From Paenibacillus silviterrae (GTDB taxonomy: Bacteria; Bacillota; Bacilli; Paenibacillales; NBRC-103111), in contig NZ_JASKUT010000002.1 of NCBI RefSeq assembly GCF_030167925.1, positions 992,001 through 1,056,000 of the forward strand: a stretch of 64,000 bases of DNA. Direction: 5' to 3'. Every line of letters starts with the position of its first letter. Within the stretch, counting starts at the first letter, position 1. The position numbers and the translations under genes are program-made. This document shows positions 53,049 to 61,921 of the stretch, piece after piece. The notes under the pieces are model-generated. The model saw only the letters and a list, made by a program, of their open reading frames with translations. It was not told the DNA's origin and did not search any database.

Positions 53049-54029
53049 ATGATGAAGCGCATGCTTACTAGTACGGTTAAAAAGACTTCGAGATCCGGCA
53101 GACGTTTAGTTCTTTCTTTTGTCCTCCTTCTCAGCATAGTGATTATGATACCCGTCTCAGCCAGTGCGGCATATTACAACACCTACTCCACCGTAGCAAC
53201 GCTGGGCAATGCGAATGATTGTTTCGTCGCACAGGGATTTGCCGTCGGGTCTACCTACACTTATTCCGTAAAAATCAACAATGATGAAACCAAGGCTGTC
53301 ATTTACCGCACCAATATGAACGACGGAACCACTGTACTCATGACAAACGGCGATAACGGGACTACCTACGCCACCTACCTTGGTCATGCCAACGATGTGG
53401 TGCTCAGTACAATCAACGGGGAATATTACATGTTTGTGGTCACCATGAATAAAGGCAGTATGAGTCTCGTGAAACTAAAATATGTTGGGGCTACCTATTA
53501 CAAGGTTGGTAATTACACAATTCAATACAATAGTGCAGACGCGTCCATGTCGGGTGTAAAAATTACCAGCAAAGACGCCAACAACATCAACTTCCTTTTT
53601 AAATCCGGTAAAAACTTTTACAAGGGCTCGCTTCCACTGACTGCAAACAGCGGTACCATAAATGTAACCAGCGCCTTTAGCATAAATATTGAGGATGCGC
53701 TGGTAAATGGCAATACCGTATCTAACATTACATCATTTGCGTTCCAGGGCTTCGGTTATTACAACAATTCGATATATGTACCGATGACCTATGAAAACGT
53801 CAGTATTGTACTTGTTTATCGTAATGTATCTTCTGCCACGGGCACAATTTATGCAGATAACAACCTGTCATTCCGCATTACATCTTCTACCTATTCGGAT
53901 CTTTTTGAGATCGAGAGCGTAGGTATCGCCAACGGGGATAAACTTTGGTTCAACACCAATCGTAGAACAGCACCGGGTGATACCGCTAACGACGGTGTGC
54001 ATTATTTCAACAATTACAGTGCCTCCTAG
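53049..54029 (+). CDS. Secreted protein of unknown function, possibly beta-propeller
   Basis: I do not recognise a family with certainty. The 326-residue product has a long signal peptide (basic MMKRMLTSTVKKTSRSGRR, then LVLSFVLLLSIVIMIPVSASA). The mature part is rich in Asn, Thr, Tyr and Ser and shows repeated blades with K(I/L)xxxG and YxVxI patterns (TYATYLGHANDVVLSTINGE, MSGVKITSKDANNINFLFKS, ITSFAFQGFGYYNNSIYVPM), which suggests a propeller. Some features recall helveticin-J-type class III bacteriocins, but I cannot confirm that. The frame opens at 53025; the ATG at 53049 has GGGAGG 8 bases upstream and is preferred. It stands alone between divergent and downstream units. Confidence 0.75.
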   Translation: MMKRMLTSTVKKTSRSGRRLVLSFVLLLSIVIMIPVSASAAYYNTYSTVATLGNANDCFVAQGFAVGSTYTYSVKINNDETKAVIYRTNMNDGTTVLMTNGDNGTTYATYLGHANDVVLSTINGEYYMFVVTMNKGSMSLVKLKYVGATYYKVGNYTIQYNSADASMSGVKITSKDANNINFLFKSGKNFYKGSLPLTANSGTINVTSAFSINIEDALVNGNTVSNITSFAFQGFGYYNNSIYVPMTYENVSIVLVYRNVSSATGTIYADNNLSFRITSSTYSDLFEIESVGIANGDKLWFNTNRRTAPGDTANDGVHYFNNYSAS

Positions 54030-54067
54030 ATAACAAAAGAAACCGTTTCTATTACGTGAAGTTATCT
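54028..54067 (+). terminator. Nested inverted repeat after the secreted-protein gene
   Basis: AGATAAC (54028-54034) pairs with GTTATCT (54061-54067), and AGAAAC/GTTTCT sits inside. It begins in the stop codon. No T run follows, so termination is uncertain. Confidence 0.35.
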
Positions 54068-54106
54068 CCTATCCATTCAAACTCCATGTCATATTTTTTT
54101 CACCAA

Positions 54107-54136
54107 AACTGTTGTCAAAACGAGTACAGTTATGAT
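54107..54136 (+). promoter_or_regulatory. Candidate operator/promoter of the MFS exporter gene
   Basis: AACTGT (54107-54112) and ACAGTT (54126-54131) are inverted arms 13 bases apart. A TATGAT box (54131-54136) overlaps the right arm. A repressor bound there would block the promoter. The -35 box is poor. Confidence 0.35.
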
Positions 54137-54202
54137 ATGGTGTAACAAATACAAAGAGAAGAATTCCGGATATGGAATGAAGAATTAGGAGAAACTTATT
54201 TG

Positions 54203-55429
54203 ATGACTAACAAGAACAGCCAAACAGCTGTTAGACTAGCTCTGCTGCTTGGTTTATTTTCGACACTTGGGCCTTTTACCATCGATATGTATTTGCCCGC
54301 TTTTCCTCAAATTGTTGAGCGTTTCGGTACGACAGCTTCCCTCGTCCAGCTCAGCCTGACCGCCTGTTTACTGGGACTTGGCATCGGTCAATTGGTCATG
54401 GGTTCGCTTAGCGACGTCTACGGCAGGCGCAAGCCGCTGCTCATTTCCATGGTAATCTATATTGTGGCAGCTTTAGCTTGCGCAATCTCACCGAATATTT
54501 GGCTGCTGATTCTATCGCGGCTCGTTCAGGGGTTTGTTGCGTCGGCGGGTATCGTCATCTCCCGTGCGATTGCTCGCGATTTGTTTAGCGGTCACGAGCT
54601 TACCAAGTTTTTCTCGCTTCTTTTGCTTGTCGGAAATTTGGGTCCGCTTGTGGCGCCCGTTACCGGAAGCGGTGTTCTGGCGCTCACAAGCTGGGTCGGC
54701 GTATTTATCGCTTTGGCGCTGCTGGGAGCTTACCTCCTTGCCATGACCAAATGGAATCTCCAAGAGACACTGCCTGTCGAGCGGCGCAGTCCCAGCAATT
54801 TCACTCAGCAATTGCGAAACTATGGAACACTTTTGCGTGATCGCTCATTTACGGGCTATATGCTCGCGCAGGGGATCATGATCGCGGGGGTATTCGCATA
54901 CGTTTCCGGTACTCCTTTTATTTATCAAAATATTTACGGAGTTTCCCCTACAGTATTTGCCCTGTTGTTCGGATCCAATGGCATCTCCTTGATTATCGGC
55001 TCGCAATTGGTCGGTCGAATGGCTCACCGTGTGTCGGAACAGACCTTCCTCTTGTTCGGTTTAGGGCTTGCCGGCGCAGCCAGTATCGCCGTTTTATTGG
55101 TTGCGATGCTTCACGGACCGCTCTACGCACTCGTCATTCCGCTCGGTTTCTTCGTAGCGGCCATCGGTATTACATCCACGGCAGCTTTCCCTCTTGCGAT
55201 GGAGAGCCAGGGCCATATGGCCGGCAGTGCGGCAGCACTGATGGGAGTTATCCCCTTTTTGCTTGGTGCGGTCGTTTCCCCGCTAGTCGGCATTGCCGGG
55301 GAAAGCACGGCTGTTCCACTCGGTGTCATTATTTTGACAACAAGCGCAGCAGCGATGCTGTCCTACTTCCTTTTAGTAAAACGAGGTTCGATGAAAGAAA
55401 CAAGTGGAGCAACTATGAAACATGGATAA
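54203..55429 (+). CDS. MFS multidrug exporter, Bcr/CflA family
   Basis: This is an inner-membrane proton-driven exporter with 12 predicted helices and 408 residues. The Bcr/CflA pattern is clear: FTIDMYLPAFPQI in helix 1, GQLVMGSLSDVYGRRKPLL (motif A) between helices 2 and 3, and RLVQGFVASAGIVISRAIARD in helix 4. AGGAG (54187-54191) is 11 bases before the ATG and 8 before a TTG at 54200, so the start could be one codon earlier. It is a single gene with its own terminator. Substrates are not predictable; family members export bicyclomycin, chloramphenicol or sulfonamides. Confidence 0.93.
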   Translation: MTNKNSQTAVRLALLLGLFSTLGPFTIDMYLPAFPQIVERFGTTASLVQLSLTACLLGLGIGQLVMGSLSDVYGRRKPLLISMVIYIVAALACAISPNIWLLILSRLVQGFVASAGIVISRAIARDLFSGHELTKFFSLLLLVGNLGPLVAPVTGSGVLALTSWVGVFIALALLGAYLLAMTKWNLQETLPVERRSPSNFTQQLRNYGTLLRDRSFTGYMLAQGIMIAGVFAYVSGTPFIYQNIYGVSPTVFALLFGSNGISLIIGSQLVGRMAHRVSEQTFLLFGLGLAGAASIAVLLVAMLHGPLYALVIPLGFFVAAIGITSTAAFPLAMESQGHMAGSAAALMGVIPFLLGAVVSPLVGIAGESTAVPLGVIILTTSAAAMLSYFLLVKRGSMKETSGATMKHG

Positions 55430-55437
55430 ATAAATCG

Positions 55438-55480
55438 AAGCGGCCAGACACTGATAGCGAGGTGTATGGCTGCTTTTTTA
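55438..55480 (+). terminator. Terminator of the MFS exporter gene
   Basis: A 13-bp stem with one mismatch and one G-T pair (AGCGGCCA...TGGCTGCT outer part) is followed by six T. Confidence 0.85.
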
Positions 55481-55529
55481 TATTGTAGTGCACTTCCACC
55501 AGCTATCGGACGCAGGAGCCTATAAAGCT

Positions 55530-55922
55530 TCAGGGAAGGTTCACTTGCCAGGAAACGCCGAACCTATCCACAACCCAACCGAATTTTTTACTAAATCCAT
55601 AATTGCCTAGCGGCATCAAAACCTTGCCTCCTACTGGCAAATCGCCATATAACGTATCCATTTCGTCTTCCGTATCGCAAGTCACGAAGATTGAGAACGA
55701 AGGTGTGAAGGTAAAAGCATGTTTAACATGACTGTCAATGCACATGAATTCTTGTCCTTTTAAAGTAAAGGTTGCTTGCATGACACTCCCTTCTGTACCT
55801 GGTCCTTCTGGTCCATAACGGATAATGCTTGTCACGGATGAATCCTCGATCAGCGAAACGTAGTAATTCATGGCTTCTTCGGCGTTACCTTCAAACATGA
55901 GAAACGATGCGACTTTCTTCAT
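55530..55922 (-). CDS. VOC/PhnB-like glyoxalase-fold protein
   Basis: This is a small cytoplasmic protein of 130 residues of the PhnB branch of the vicinal-oxygen-chelate superfamily (formerly '3-demethylubiquinone-9 3-methyltransferase' domain). It starts KVASFLMFEGNAEEAMNYYVSL, has the central FTLKGQEFMCIDS and FSIFVTCDTEDEMDTLY, and ends FGVSWQVNLP, all typical. AGGAGG lies 11 bases before the ATG. It is a single gene; no enzymatic role is established for this group. Confidence 0.88.
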   Translation of the reverse strand: MKKVASFLMFEGNAEEAMNYYVSLIEDSSVTSIIRYGPEGPGTEGSVMQATFTLKGQEFMCIDSHVKHAFTFTPSFSIFVTCDTEDEMDTLYGDLPVGGKVLMPLGNYGFSKKFGWVVDRFGVSWQVNLP

Positions 55923-56107
55923 ATCCTACAGCACCTCCTAGTTGGGTCCGGTTACTACAGTACCAATATGCTGCTGAACTGCCAGTTTGCCATCATTGCT
56001 CTGCCGGGCACCACATTGGATGAAAAAGGTCGTTCGACTATGATGCCTATCTTAGTATTGCCTTTTTTTGGTGTGCTATGTGATTACTATCAAAGCTCTA
56101 GATTGTT

Positions 56108-56728
56108 CTAATAAGCGATGCCAACCCTGGTGCGGTGATATTCTGCGCTGTTGATTTGGCGGTAGGCGAACTCTGCCGTATCTGCGACCGATATCGAAGT
56201 TCCACCTTCCGGTAAATAATCGCGTTCAACGCGATAAGTTCCAAGCCTATCTCCATTGGGCAAGTAAGTAGGACATACGATCGTCCAATCCAGCTCCGAA
56301 TGTTGGAGCAGTTCATAGACACGACGATGCTCTTCTGCTGCAAATGTGCTTCTCCGGAGGGATTCCGATGACTGATAGCGATACAGATCCGGATTCGTTC
56401 GGCTTCGCAGAATGCCGGCTGTACCGACGGAGACGATCCGCCGTATCCCCTGCTGGTTCATCTCTCTTATGACTACATTCATCGATTCCGACAGAGTTGT
56501 TGTCCCGTCCGTTCCCAGAGAGCTGAACACTGCATCGGCACCTTGCATGGCAATTCGTATATCATCCTTGTTTATTGCATTACCTTGGATAAGAGTCATC
56601 CTTCCGCCGGTAACCGCCATCTTATTCGGTTGGCGCACTAATGCAACGACTTCATGCCCACCCCGAAGAGCATCGGCGACGATCCGGCTGCCGACGCGGC
56701 CAGAGGCGCCCAGAATCAACAGCTTCAT
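56108..56728 (-). CDS. NAD(P)-binding Rossmann-fold protein (SDR-a / NmrA-like)
   Basis: This is a cytoplasmic atypical short-chain dehydrogenase of 206 residues. The nucleotide-binding motif GASGRVG (residues 7-13) sits at the N-terminus, followed by GADAVFSSLGTDG and IRRIVSVGTAGI. The family commonly includes quinone or flavin reductases and redox sensors. The frame opens with GTG at 56749, but the ATG at 56728 has GGAGG 11 bases upstream and begins MKLLILGASG, the standard start. It has no obvious partner gene. Confidence 0.87.
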   Translation of the reverse strand: MKLLILGASGRVGSRIVADALRGGHEVVALVRQPNKMAVTGGRMTLIQGNAINKDDIRIAMQGADAVFSSLGTDGTTTLSESMNVVIREMNQQGIRRIVSVGTAGILRSRTNPDLYRYQSSESLRRSTFAAEEHRRVYELLQHSELDWTIVCPTYLPNGDRLGTYRVERDYLPEGGTSISVADTAEFAYRQINSAEYHRTRVGIAY

Positions 56729-56928
56729 TGTGTGTACGACCTCCAACACTCACGACTATTCATTATTTAGTTATTGTATCACAGAATCGTTCCCGAAGGG
56801 GACGCAGTAAAGAGAGGCATCACGTGGTTCTCCGGCACTTTCAAATTCCGAAGCCTGTTGCCACTCACTCAACCAAGCTACCATTCATTTTCGCATCGGA
56901 AGGGCCTTCGCTTCTCTAATTACACGGG

Positions 56929-56972
56929 AAAAGCCCTTCGCTGCGGACATGACGTCCGGAGCGAAGGGCTTT
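56929..56972 (-). terminator. Terminator of the PL6 lyase operon
   Basis: A 13-bp perfect outer stem, AAAGCCCTTCGCT with AGCGAAGGGCTTT, and an inner CGGAC/GTCCG stem lie 12 bases after the stop, with TTTT on the minus strand. Confidence 0.88.
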
Positions 56973-56983
56973 GATGAAGTAAG

Positions 56984-59900
56984 CTAATTCGGAAATCGGA
57001 TCGGCTCTGCCAGCGGCTGCATACCGGTGAAGCTATTCCACACGAAAAGCTTCACATAGTGTCCAGTTACTTCTTCCGGCAAGTCGAAGCCTGCCCCGAG
57101 CCCTACCGATTGCCCGGCCGCTACCGCCTGCTCGGCAAATCCGATTCGGCTGACCGAATGGTCCGGCCGATAAAGCGCTGCGACAAACACGGCATTCTCC
57201 GAGCCGCCCGCAGCGACATTCTCCAGCGTTGCCGACAACCGCAGGAAGCTCCCTCCGTTCAGCGTCGTAACTGGGAGGCCATTCAGATCCACCGCTTGGA
57301 ATTGTACAATTCGCAATGCCGGTACTTGAGGCTGTCCGCCGCCGGCACTCCGGACGATCTGAAGGACTGGATGCCTGCCGCTATTGGCCTCTTCCTTCGA
57401 ATAAATGTTAACGTTGCCGTTCTGGCCGATGGTATCTGCGATCATCAACGTTGCCCATCCGTCTCTTTGGGCACGGATAAAATCGGATACGTCGACCGAA
57501 TATTTCTTAATATCTGCGCTATCAATCGTGAAAGAGCCCAGCAGAAAGGCCGTCTCTCCAACACCTGCCACGTTCACCAGCTGCTCCTCCCGATTCGGTG
57601 CATTGTTCCACGTCAGCTCTGATTCCGTCCAAGCATCATTAGTAATGCCAAATACATGAAGCGTCACTGCCGTTGTATTGCTCCCTGTTCGTGCGTGTAC
57701 CTCGAAGGAAGTTTGCTCGGCCTGATGCGCATTCGTTACCGGGAACTTGAAATAGGCTATGCGCCCCTTGGTTCCATCCTCGCTTCGTTTCACATTGAAA
57801 AATTTGAACCAGTTTCGATCCGCTGCATTCGATGCCGTTTTGTCCGGATCCTCTACACCATAATTTGTGTCCGGCCGTTCGATATCGATTTTAGCATCGT
57901 GTGTAGCGGCAACCGTTTCCGCTTCTCGGGGCTCTTCTCCGCCAGGCAGTGTATTATCTTGTAAATTAACTCCCGTATTGCCTGCAATCGTATTACCTGT
58001 CATGGTGACGCCGGTACCGGCGGATAAGAGCACGCCGTTCGTATTCGACGTGATCACGTTATTTTCAATGCGCACATCCGTCGGAATGCCTGCTCCAACA
58101 CCTCCCGCACCCGGATCGCCCGGATCCTGCTCAAGAACGATACCCCAGAAGCCGGTCGCCGGGTTGCCCGTAATCGCGTTGCCGCGAATCACAGTCCTCG
58201 GCCCGTTCTGAATCAGGATCCCCCGCGAGTTGGCCGGTTCTATCGTGCCGCTAATTGTATTGGACTCGATTAACGTATCCGGAGACCCCATATGAACCTT
58301 AATGCCCTCGCGCGAATTGGAAATGGTATTGTTGACAATGTGGTTAAAAGGGCCTGAAGCGTCGTGATTGCTTGGTGCCGTGCCGCCCGTGTTGCCAAGT
58401 GCGATACCGGCTCCGGTCAGCACCCCGGAAATCTGGTTGCCGTGAATTTTATTCAAATATTCATCCTCTCCGTGCAGGTCGATTGCATCCAGCCTCGAAT
58501 CGGTGAAGACGTTGTTACGGATTTCGTTGTTATGCGCGTAATACTGAATAATGATGCCGTGCCGCATGTAGGGTCCTACGAACGTGCTGTTCTCTACAAC
58601 ATTGTGGCGTGTATCGTTGGCATAGCCGAGCCGGTCCGTTTTGGGAATGCCCTGAATGGAGACGCCATAGCCCGCACCGCCCCCGCCAACGTCGGTCATA
58701 TTCTGAAACCGCGCATTGCGGACTACGATATCGCGGCTTTTGCTGATTCTGACGCCCATCTTCTGGAACTTTTCTACGGTGACTCTATCAATCGTTACGT
58801 TATAAGAAGGCTGGCCAAGACCGTCCTCCAGTACGATGCCGTATTCAGGCCCCCCTCGTTCAGGGTTGTTGACTTGATGATTCGTGGAGTAGGTTCCGCT
58901 AAACGTAGACGTCAGCGTAAGATCCGAGATAAGAATATCATGCTTAGCGTACCCGCTGATCATCTTGCTATTGGAGGCGCTTCGGTCAAAATGGGATCGC
59001 AGGACGGTGCCTGCTTGGCTCTCTCCCCGCAAATGGACACCATTCTTCAGACCGATATGCGACGTTCCGTCGTTCGGCAGCGTGCCGATCAGATCGTAAA
59101 CACCAGTAGGGAAGTAAACCTCATCACCCGGTTGCGCCGCTTGAATCGCCGCGTGGATCGCCGGCACGTCGTCAAGCCCATCGTTAGGTACGGCGCCATA
59201 AACGGTGACGTTAATCGTCGTGCCCGTAACCCGACTAGGCACATGCAGCGGGTACGGTTCGCCATTCGCCTTGAACATGCCGGCCACAGTGTAAGGCGGC
59301 ACATCCTCCCGCACCTCTGGCGGCGGAGGGCTCAGCGGCAGAAGCACCGGATTACCGCTCGAGGAAGGCCCATAGATGTGTACGACCGTCAAGCTGTTCC
59401 ATGCGTTAGCTGTATTTCCGTACCCGACAATACGAACATAACGAGCTTGCCGATCGGCGAAATCGAAGGGCTCAAGGTTCAACGTCGTGCCCCCGCTCTC
59501 ACCGGAGAAGACCTTTTCCCAAGCGCTGCCGTTCTGGGATACCTCGATGTCAAATATCGTACGTCGGGCGTTGCCGCTGTGGAACGCGGCACCAATATAG
59601 CTGACCGTCTTGATCGAGCCAAGATCGAACTGGATCCACTCGCCTAGCCGTTGACCGTCGATGATGGTACTTTGCGCAGACCACCGCGTCGTTAGGCTGT
59701 CATCGAGCACATTCTCCGGAAAGTTGCCGTCATGGCTGCTTGCGCTTACCTCTGCAATGTCGTATTTGACGGCGGTTTCGACTGGGGGCTGTTCTTCGTT
59801 GTCCGACGAACCGTTGACCGGTGCCGGTATTTCGTGCGCGCCAACATGCAGGGCTGAGCTTCGCCCGCTGTCTTCCGTATAAACGAACGGATAGGAGCCG

Positions 59901-61903
59901 GCTGCAGCGTTCAGCACCGGACTGTTCGCGCCCGGTCTGAATTCACCATCCCATAGGACGAGCAACGGATCGATTGTCCGAATTTGGCTGTCGGTGGCTA
60001 TGATTCCCAGCTCGGCGCTTCCCTTCGGATACATGATATTTCCCTGCCAGGTGAAGCCCTCCGTCAGAGCGGAGCCTGTTGATTTGTAATCAACCAGCGT
60101 GTTCCGATCGCCAACGACGATATTATTGGCGAACGTTATATTTTGCGGCGGTCTTGTGTAATTGTTGTTGTTGGTAAATCCAAGCTCCAGGTGATAGCGG
60201 TTGTTGACCAATGTATTATGGGCAATGACAATATTCCGTGGACGGAAATGCTTCGACAGATCGGTGGTGGACCCATAGTCTGCGTCACCGTTCGTAATCG
60301 TTATCGGGGCATCCCATTTCGTTCCTGTCAGCCCTTCAAAGTAATTGTTAAAAATTTTATGATCATCCCCGTATACGCGAATGCCGCCGGTCCCTGTTGG
60401 ACTGCCGTTCTGGTCGAGACCTTCGCGGTCATTGCCGAGAAACCGGTTACCGTATACGAGCGTGCCGTTCCCGTGCCGCAGCGACAGCGTGCCGAGAGAT
60501 TCCTTGAACGTATTGTAACGAATAATATTGCGCCCGCTCTTGACCGAAATGATTTCAGGATCGGAATCCGTCCGTTCAAAAAGGTTGTGCTCGACCGTTG
60601 TGAACGAGTCATACAGCGACAGCTTACTTTCTCCGATACGAATCGGCTCCGATTCATTCGTCTGTCGTGGCAGTGTATTTCGGAAAGTATTGTGATCGAT
60701 CCGGTCGTATTGGGAAATGCCGGTGAAGCCCGGATTGTCGCCGCCGACAACGATAAATTTACCTGTGTCCAGCTTGTTTTCGAATACGTTATGGTCGATT
60801 CGGTTATGTGAGCTGTTCGCTCCATCAATTTGCACCCAGGTCGACGAACCCGTATGCGGTGGATTATGGAAAACATTGTTCGTTAGCCGCACGTGTCGGT
60901 TATTCGTCAATCTGGCTGCATAGCTTCCTTTGTTCTCAAAGAGAAAGCCTTCCAGAGTCAAGTAGGAGGAGCCGCTAATATATAAGGTGCCACCCGTGAT
61001 GACCGCCATACCCTGCTGAAGCGCCTGAATACGGATAGGTCGATCCTCCGTTCCCTGTTTGTTGGAAATGGAGGGAAACGTATAGCTTCCGTTAGCGAGC
61101 TGGAGTAAATCGCCGGGTCTAAGGTCGTTAATAGCGGCCTGCAGCTGGCTATTGTTCGTAACCGTTATCGTTCGATCGCCAGGGTCTTGCGGGCCCGTAC
61201 CCGGGTCTTCCGGACCCGGATCACCGCTCCCTTCTCTTGTTACCAGCACATCGTCATAAAGCGCCGTATTCCCCGCGTAACCCGAGCCGCTGTTGTTATA
61301 CAACCCAATCGCCCCGCGGGTTAAAGCAGCATCTGTCGCTTGAATGACCAGTTCCCCGTTCACATACCCTTTCAGCTCGGAGCCGTTCAGGGCAAGGCGC
61401 AGCTCATAAACCTTGGATTCGTCAATTGTGCTGCTGACCGCTACAGTCGATAGCGTCGATTCGGAATTGTTGATGCGCTTGGTCAAGAGCACATCGTCCT
61501 TCGTAGTGCTTCGGCGAATCAATAATGTGTAATAATTGTTTTTATCCACATATCTTGCTGCAATACCAACCCGTGCTGTGCCGGTCGTCGGCGTCCCGGT
61601 GAGCATGACCTTGGCGGACACAGCATAATCCGCCCAATTCATATCGCCTCTCGATACCACATACGTCGTTCCTGTCGCGTTCTGCCTCAGCATAGGCGAC
61701 TCCCGTGTCTCGAGATCCCATACACCGTTGCCGGTGCCGTTCGACCAGACGGACCCTACCGGGCTAGACGGGTAGCTGTTGAAATCATCCTGAAGCAGAA
61801 CAACGGATTCGGCGTGAGCAGGAGCAGCAAACGGCAGGGGGAAACCCGCCAGAACAAGAGCGGCGGCAAGAAGTATTCGCACCAATCGGGTATATCGATT
61901 CAT
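56984..61903 (-). CDS. Secreted PL6-type lyase with second beta-helix module
   Basis: This is a 1639-residue secreted enzyme. The signal peptide ends near APAHA. A LamG-like domain (about 34-225) and a Pro/Gly linker precede a polysaccharide lyase family 6 helix (about 246-684; chondroitinase B / alginate lyase family). The PL6 signatures are clear: LANGSYTF, RIGESKLSLYDSFTTVEHNLF, then ISVKSG and LSLRHGNGT. Lys455 and Arg476 match the catalytic Lys/Arg pair, with the same 21-residue spacing known from chondroitinase B. A discoidin (F5/8C) domain follows (about 711-848), then a pectate-lyase-3-type second helix (about 893-1318; VYGAVPNDGLDDVPAIHAAI), a DNRLRE domain (about 1333-1525) and a C-terminal sandwich. 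GGAGGGG lies 8 bases before the ATG. It starts 18 bases after the SLH-protein gene, so they are co-transcribed. Confidence 0.9.
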   Translation of the reverse strand: MNRYTRLVRILLAAALVLAGFPLPFAAPAHAESVVLLQDDFNSYPSSPVGSVWSNGTGNGVWDLETRESPMLRQNATGTTYVVSRGDMNWADYAVSAKVMLTGTPTTGTARVGIAARYVDKNNYYTLLIRRSTTKDDVLLTKRINNSESTLSTVAVSSTIDESKVYELRLALNGSELKGYVNGELVIQATDAALTRGAIGLYNNSGSGYAGNTALYDDVLVTREGSGDPGPEDPGTGPQDPGDRTITVTNNSQLQAAINDLRPGDLLQLANGSYTFPSISNKQGTEDRPIRIQALQQGMAVITGGTLYISGSSYLTLEGFLFENKGSYAARLTNNRHVRLTNNVFHNPPHTGSSTWVQIDGANSSHNRIDHNVFENKLDTGKFIVVGGDNPGFTGISQYDRIDHNTFRNTLPRQTNESEPIRIGESKLSLYDSFTTVEHNLFERTDSDPEIISVKSGRNIIRYNTFKESLGTLSLRHGNGTLVYGNRFLGNDREGLDQNGSPTGTGGIRVYGDDHKIFNNYFEGLTGTKWDAPITITNGDADYGSTTDLSKHFRPRNIVIAHNTLVNNRYHLELGFTNNNNYTRPPQNITFANNIVVGDRNTLVDYKSTGSALTEGFTWQGNIMYPKGSAELGIIATDSQIRTIDPLLVLWDGEFRPGANSPVLNAAAGSYPFVYTEDSGRSSALHVGAHEIPAPVNGSSDNEEQPPVETAVKYDIAEVSASSHDGNFPENVLDDSLTTRWSAQSTIIDGQRLGEWIQFDLGSIKTVSYIGAAFHSGNARRTIFDIEVSQNGSAWEKVFSGESGGTTLNLEPFDFADRQARYVRIVGYGNTANAWNSLTVVHIYGPSSSGNPVLLPLSPPPPEVREDVPPYTVAGMFKANGEPYPLHVPSRVTGTTINVTVYGAVPNDGLDDVPAIHAAIQAAQPGDEVYFPTGVYDLIGTLPNDGTSHIGLKNGVHLRGESQAGTVLRSHFDRSASNSKMISGYAKHDILISDLTLTSTFSGTYSTNHQVNNPERGGPEYGIVLEDGLGQPSYNVTIDRVTVEKFQKMGVRISKSRDIVVRNARFQNMTDVGGGGAGYGVSIQGIPKTDRLGYANDTRHNVVENSTFVGPYMRHGIIIQYYAHNNEIRNNVFTDSRLDAIDLHGEDEYLNKIHGNQISGVLTGAGIALGNTGGTAPSNHDASGPFNHIVNNTISNSREGIKVHMGSPDTLIESNTISGTIEPANSRGILIQNGPRTVIRGNAITGNPATGFWGIVLEQDPGDPGAGGVGAGIPTDVRIENNVITSNTNGVLLSAGTGVTMTGNTIAGNTGVNLQDNTLPGGEEPREAETVAATHDAKIDIERPDTNYGVEDPDKTASNAADRNWFKFFNVKRSEDGTKGRIAYFKFPVTNAHQAEQTSFEVHARTGSNTTAVTLHVFGITNDAWTESELTWNNAPNREEQLVNVAGVGETAFLLGSFTIDSADIKKYSVDVSDFIRAQRDGWATLMIADTIGQNGNVNIYSKEEANSGRHPVLQIVRSAGGGQPQVPALRIVQFQAVDLNGLPVTTLNGGSFLRLSATLENVAAGGSENAVFVAALYRPDHSVSRIGFAEQAVAAGQSVGLGAGFDLPEEVTGHYVKLFVWNSFTGMQPLAEPIRFPN

Positions 61904-61921
61904 AGTCGCAACCCCTCCCCA

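Noticed and set aside
58364..59647. 427-residue plus-strand frame
   Set aside because: It is antisense to the second beta-helix of the PL6 protein; the minus-strand frame has clear domains.
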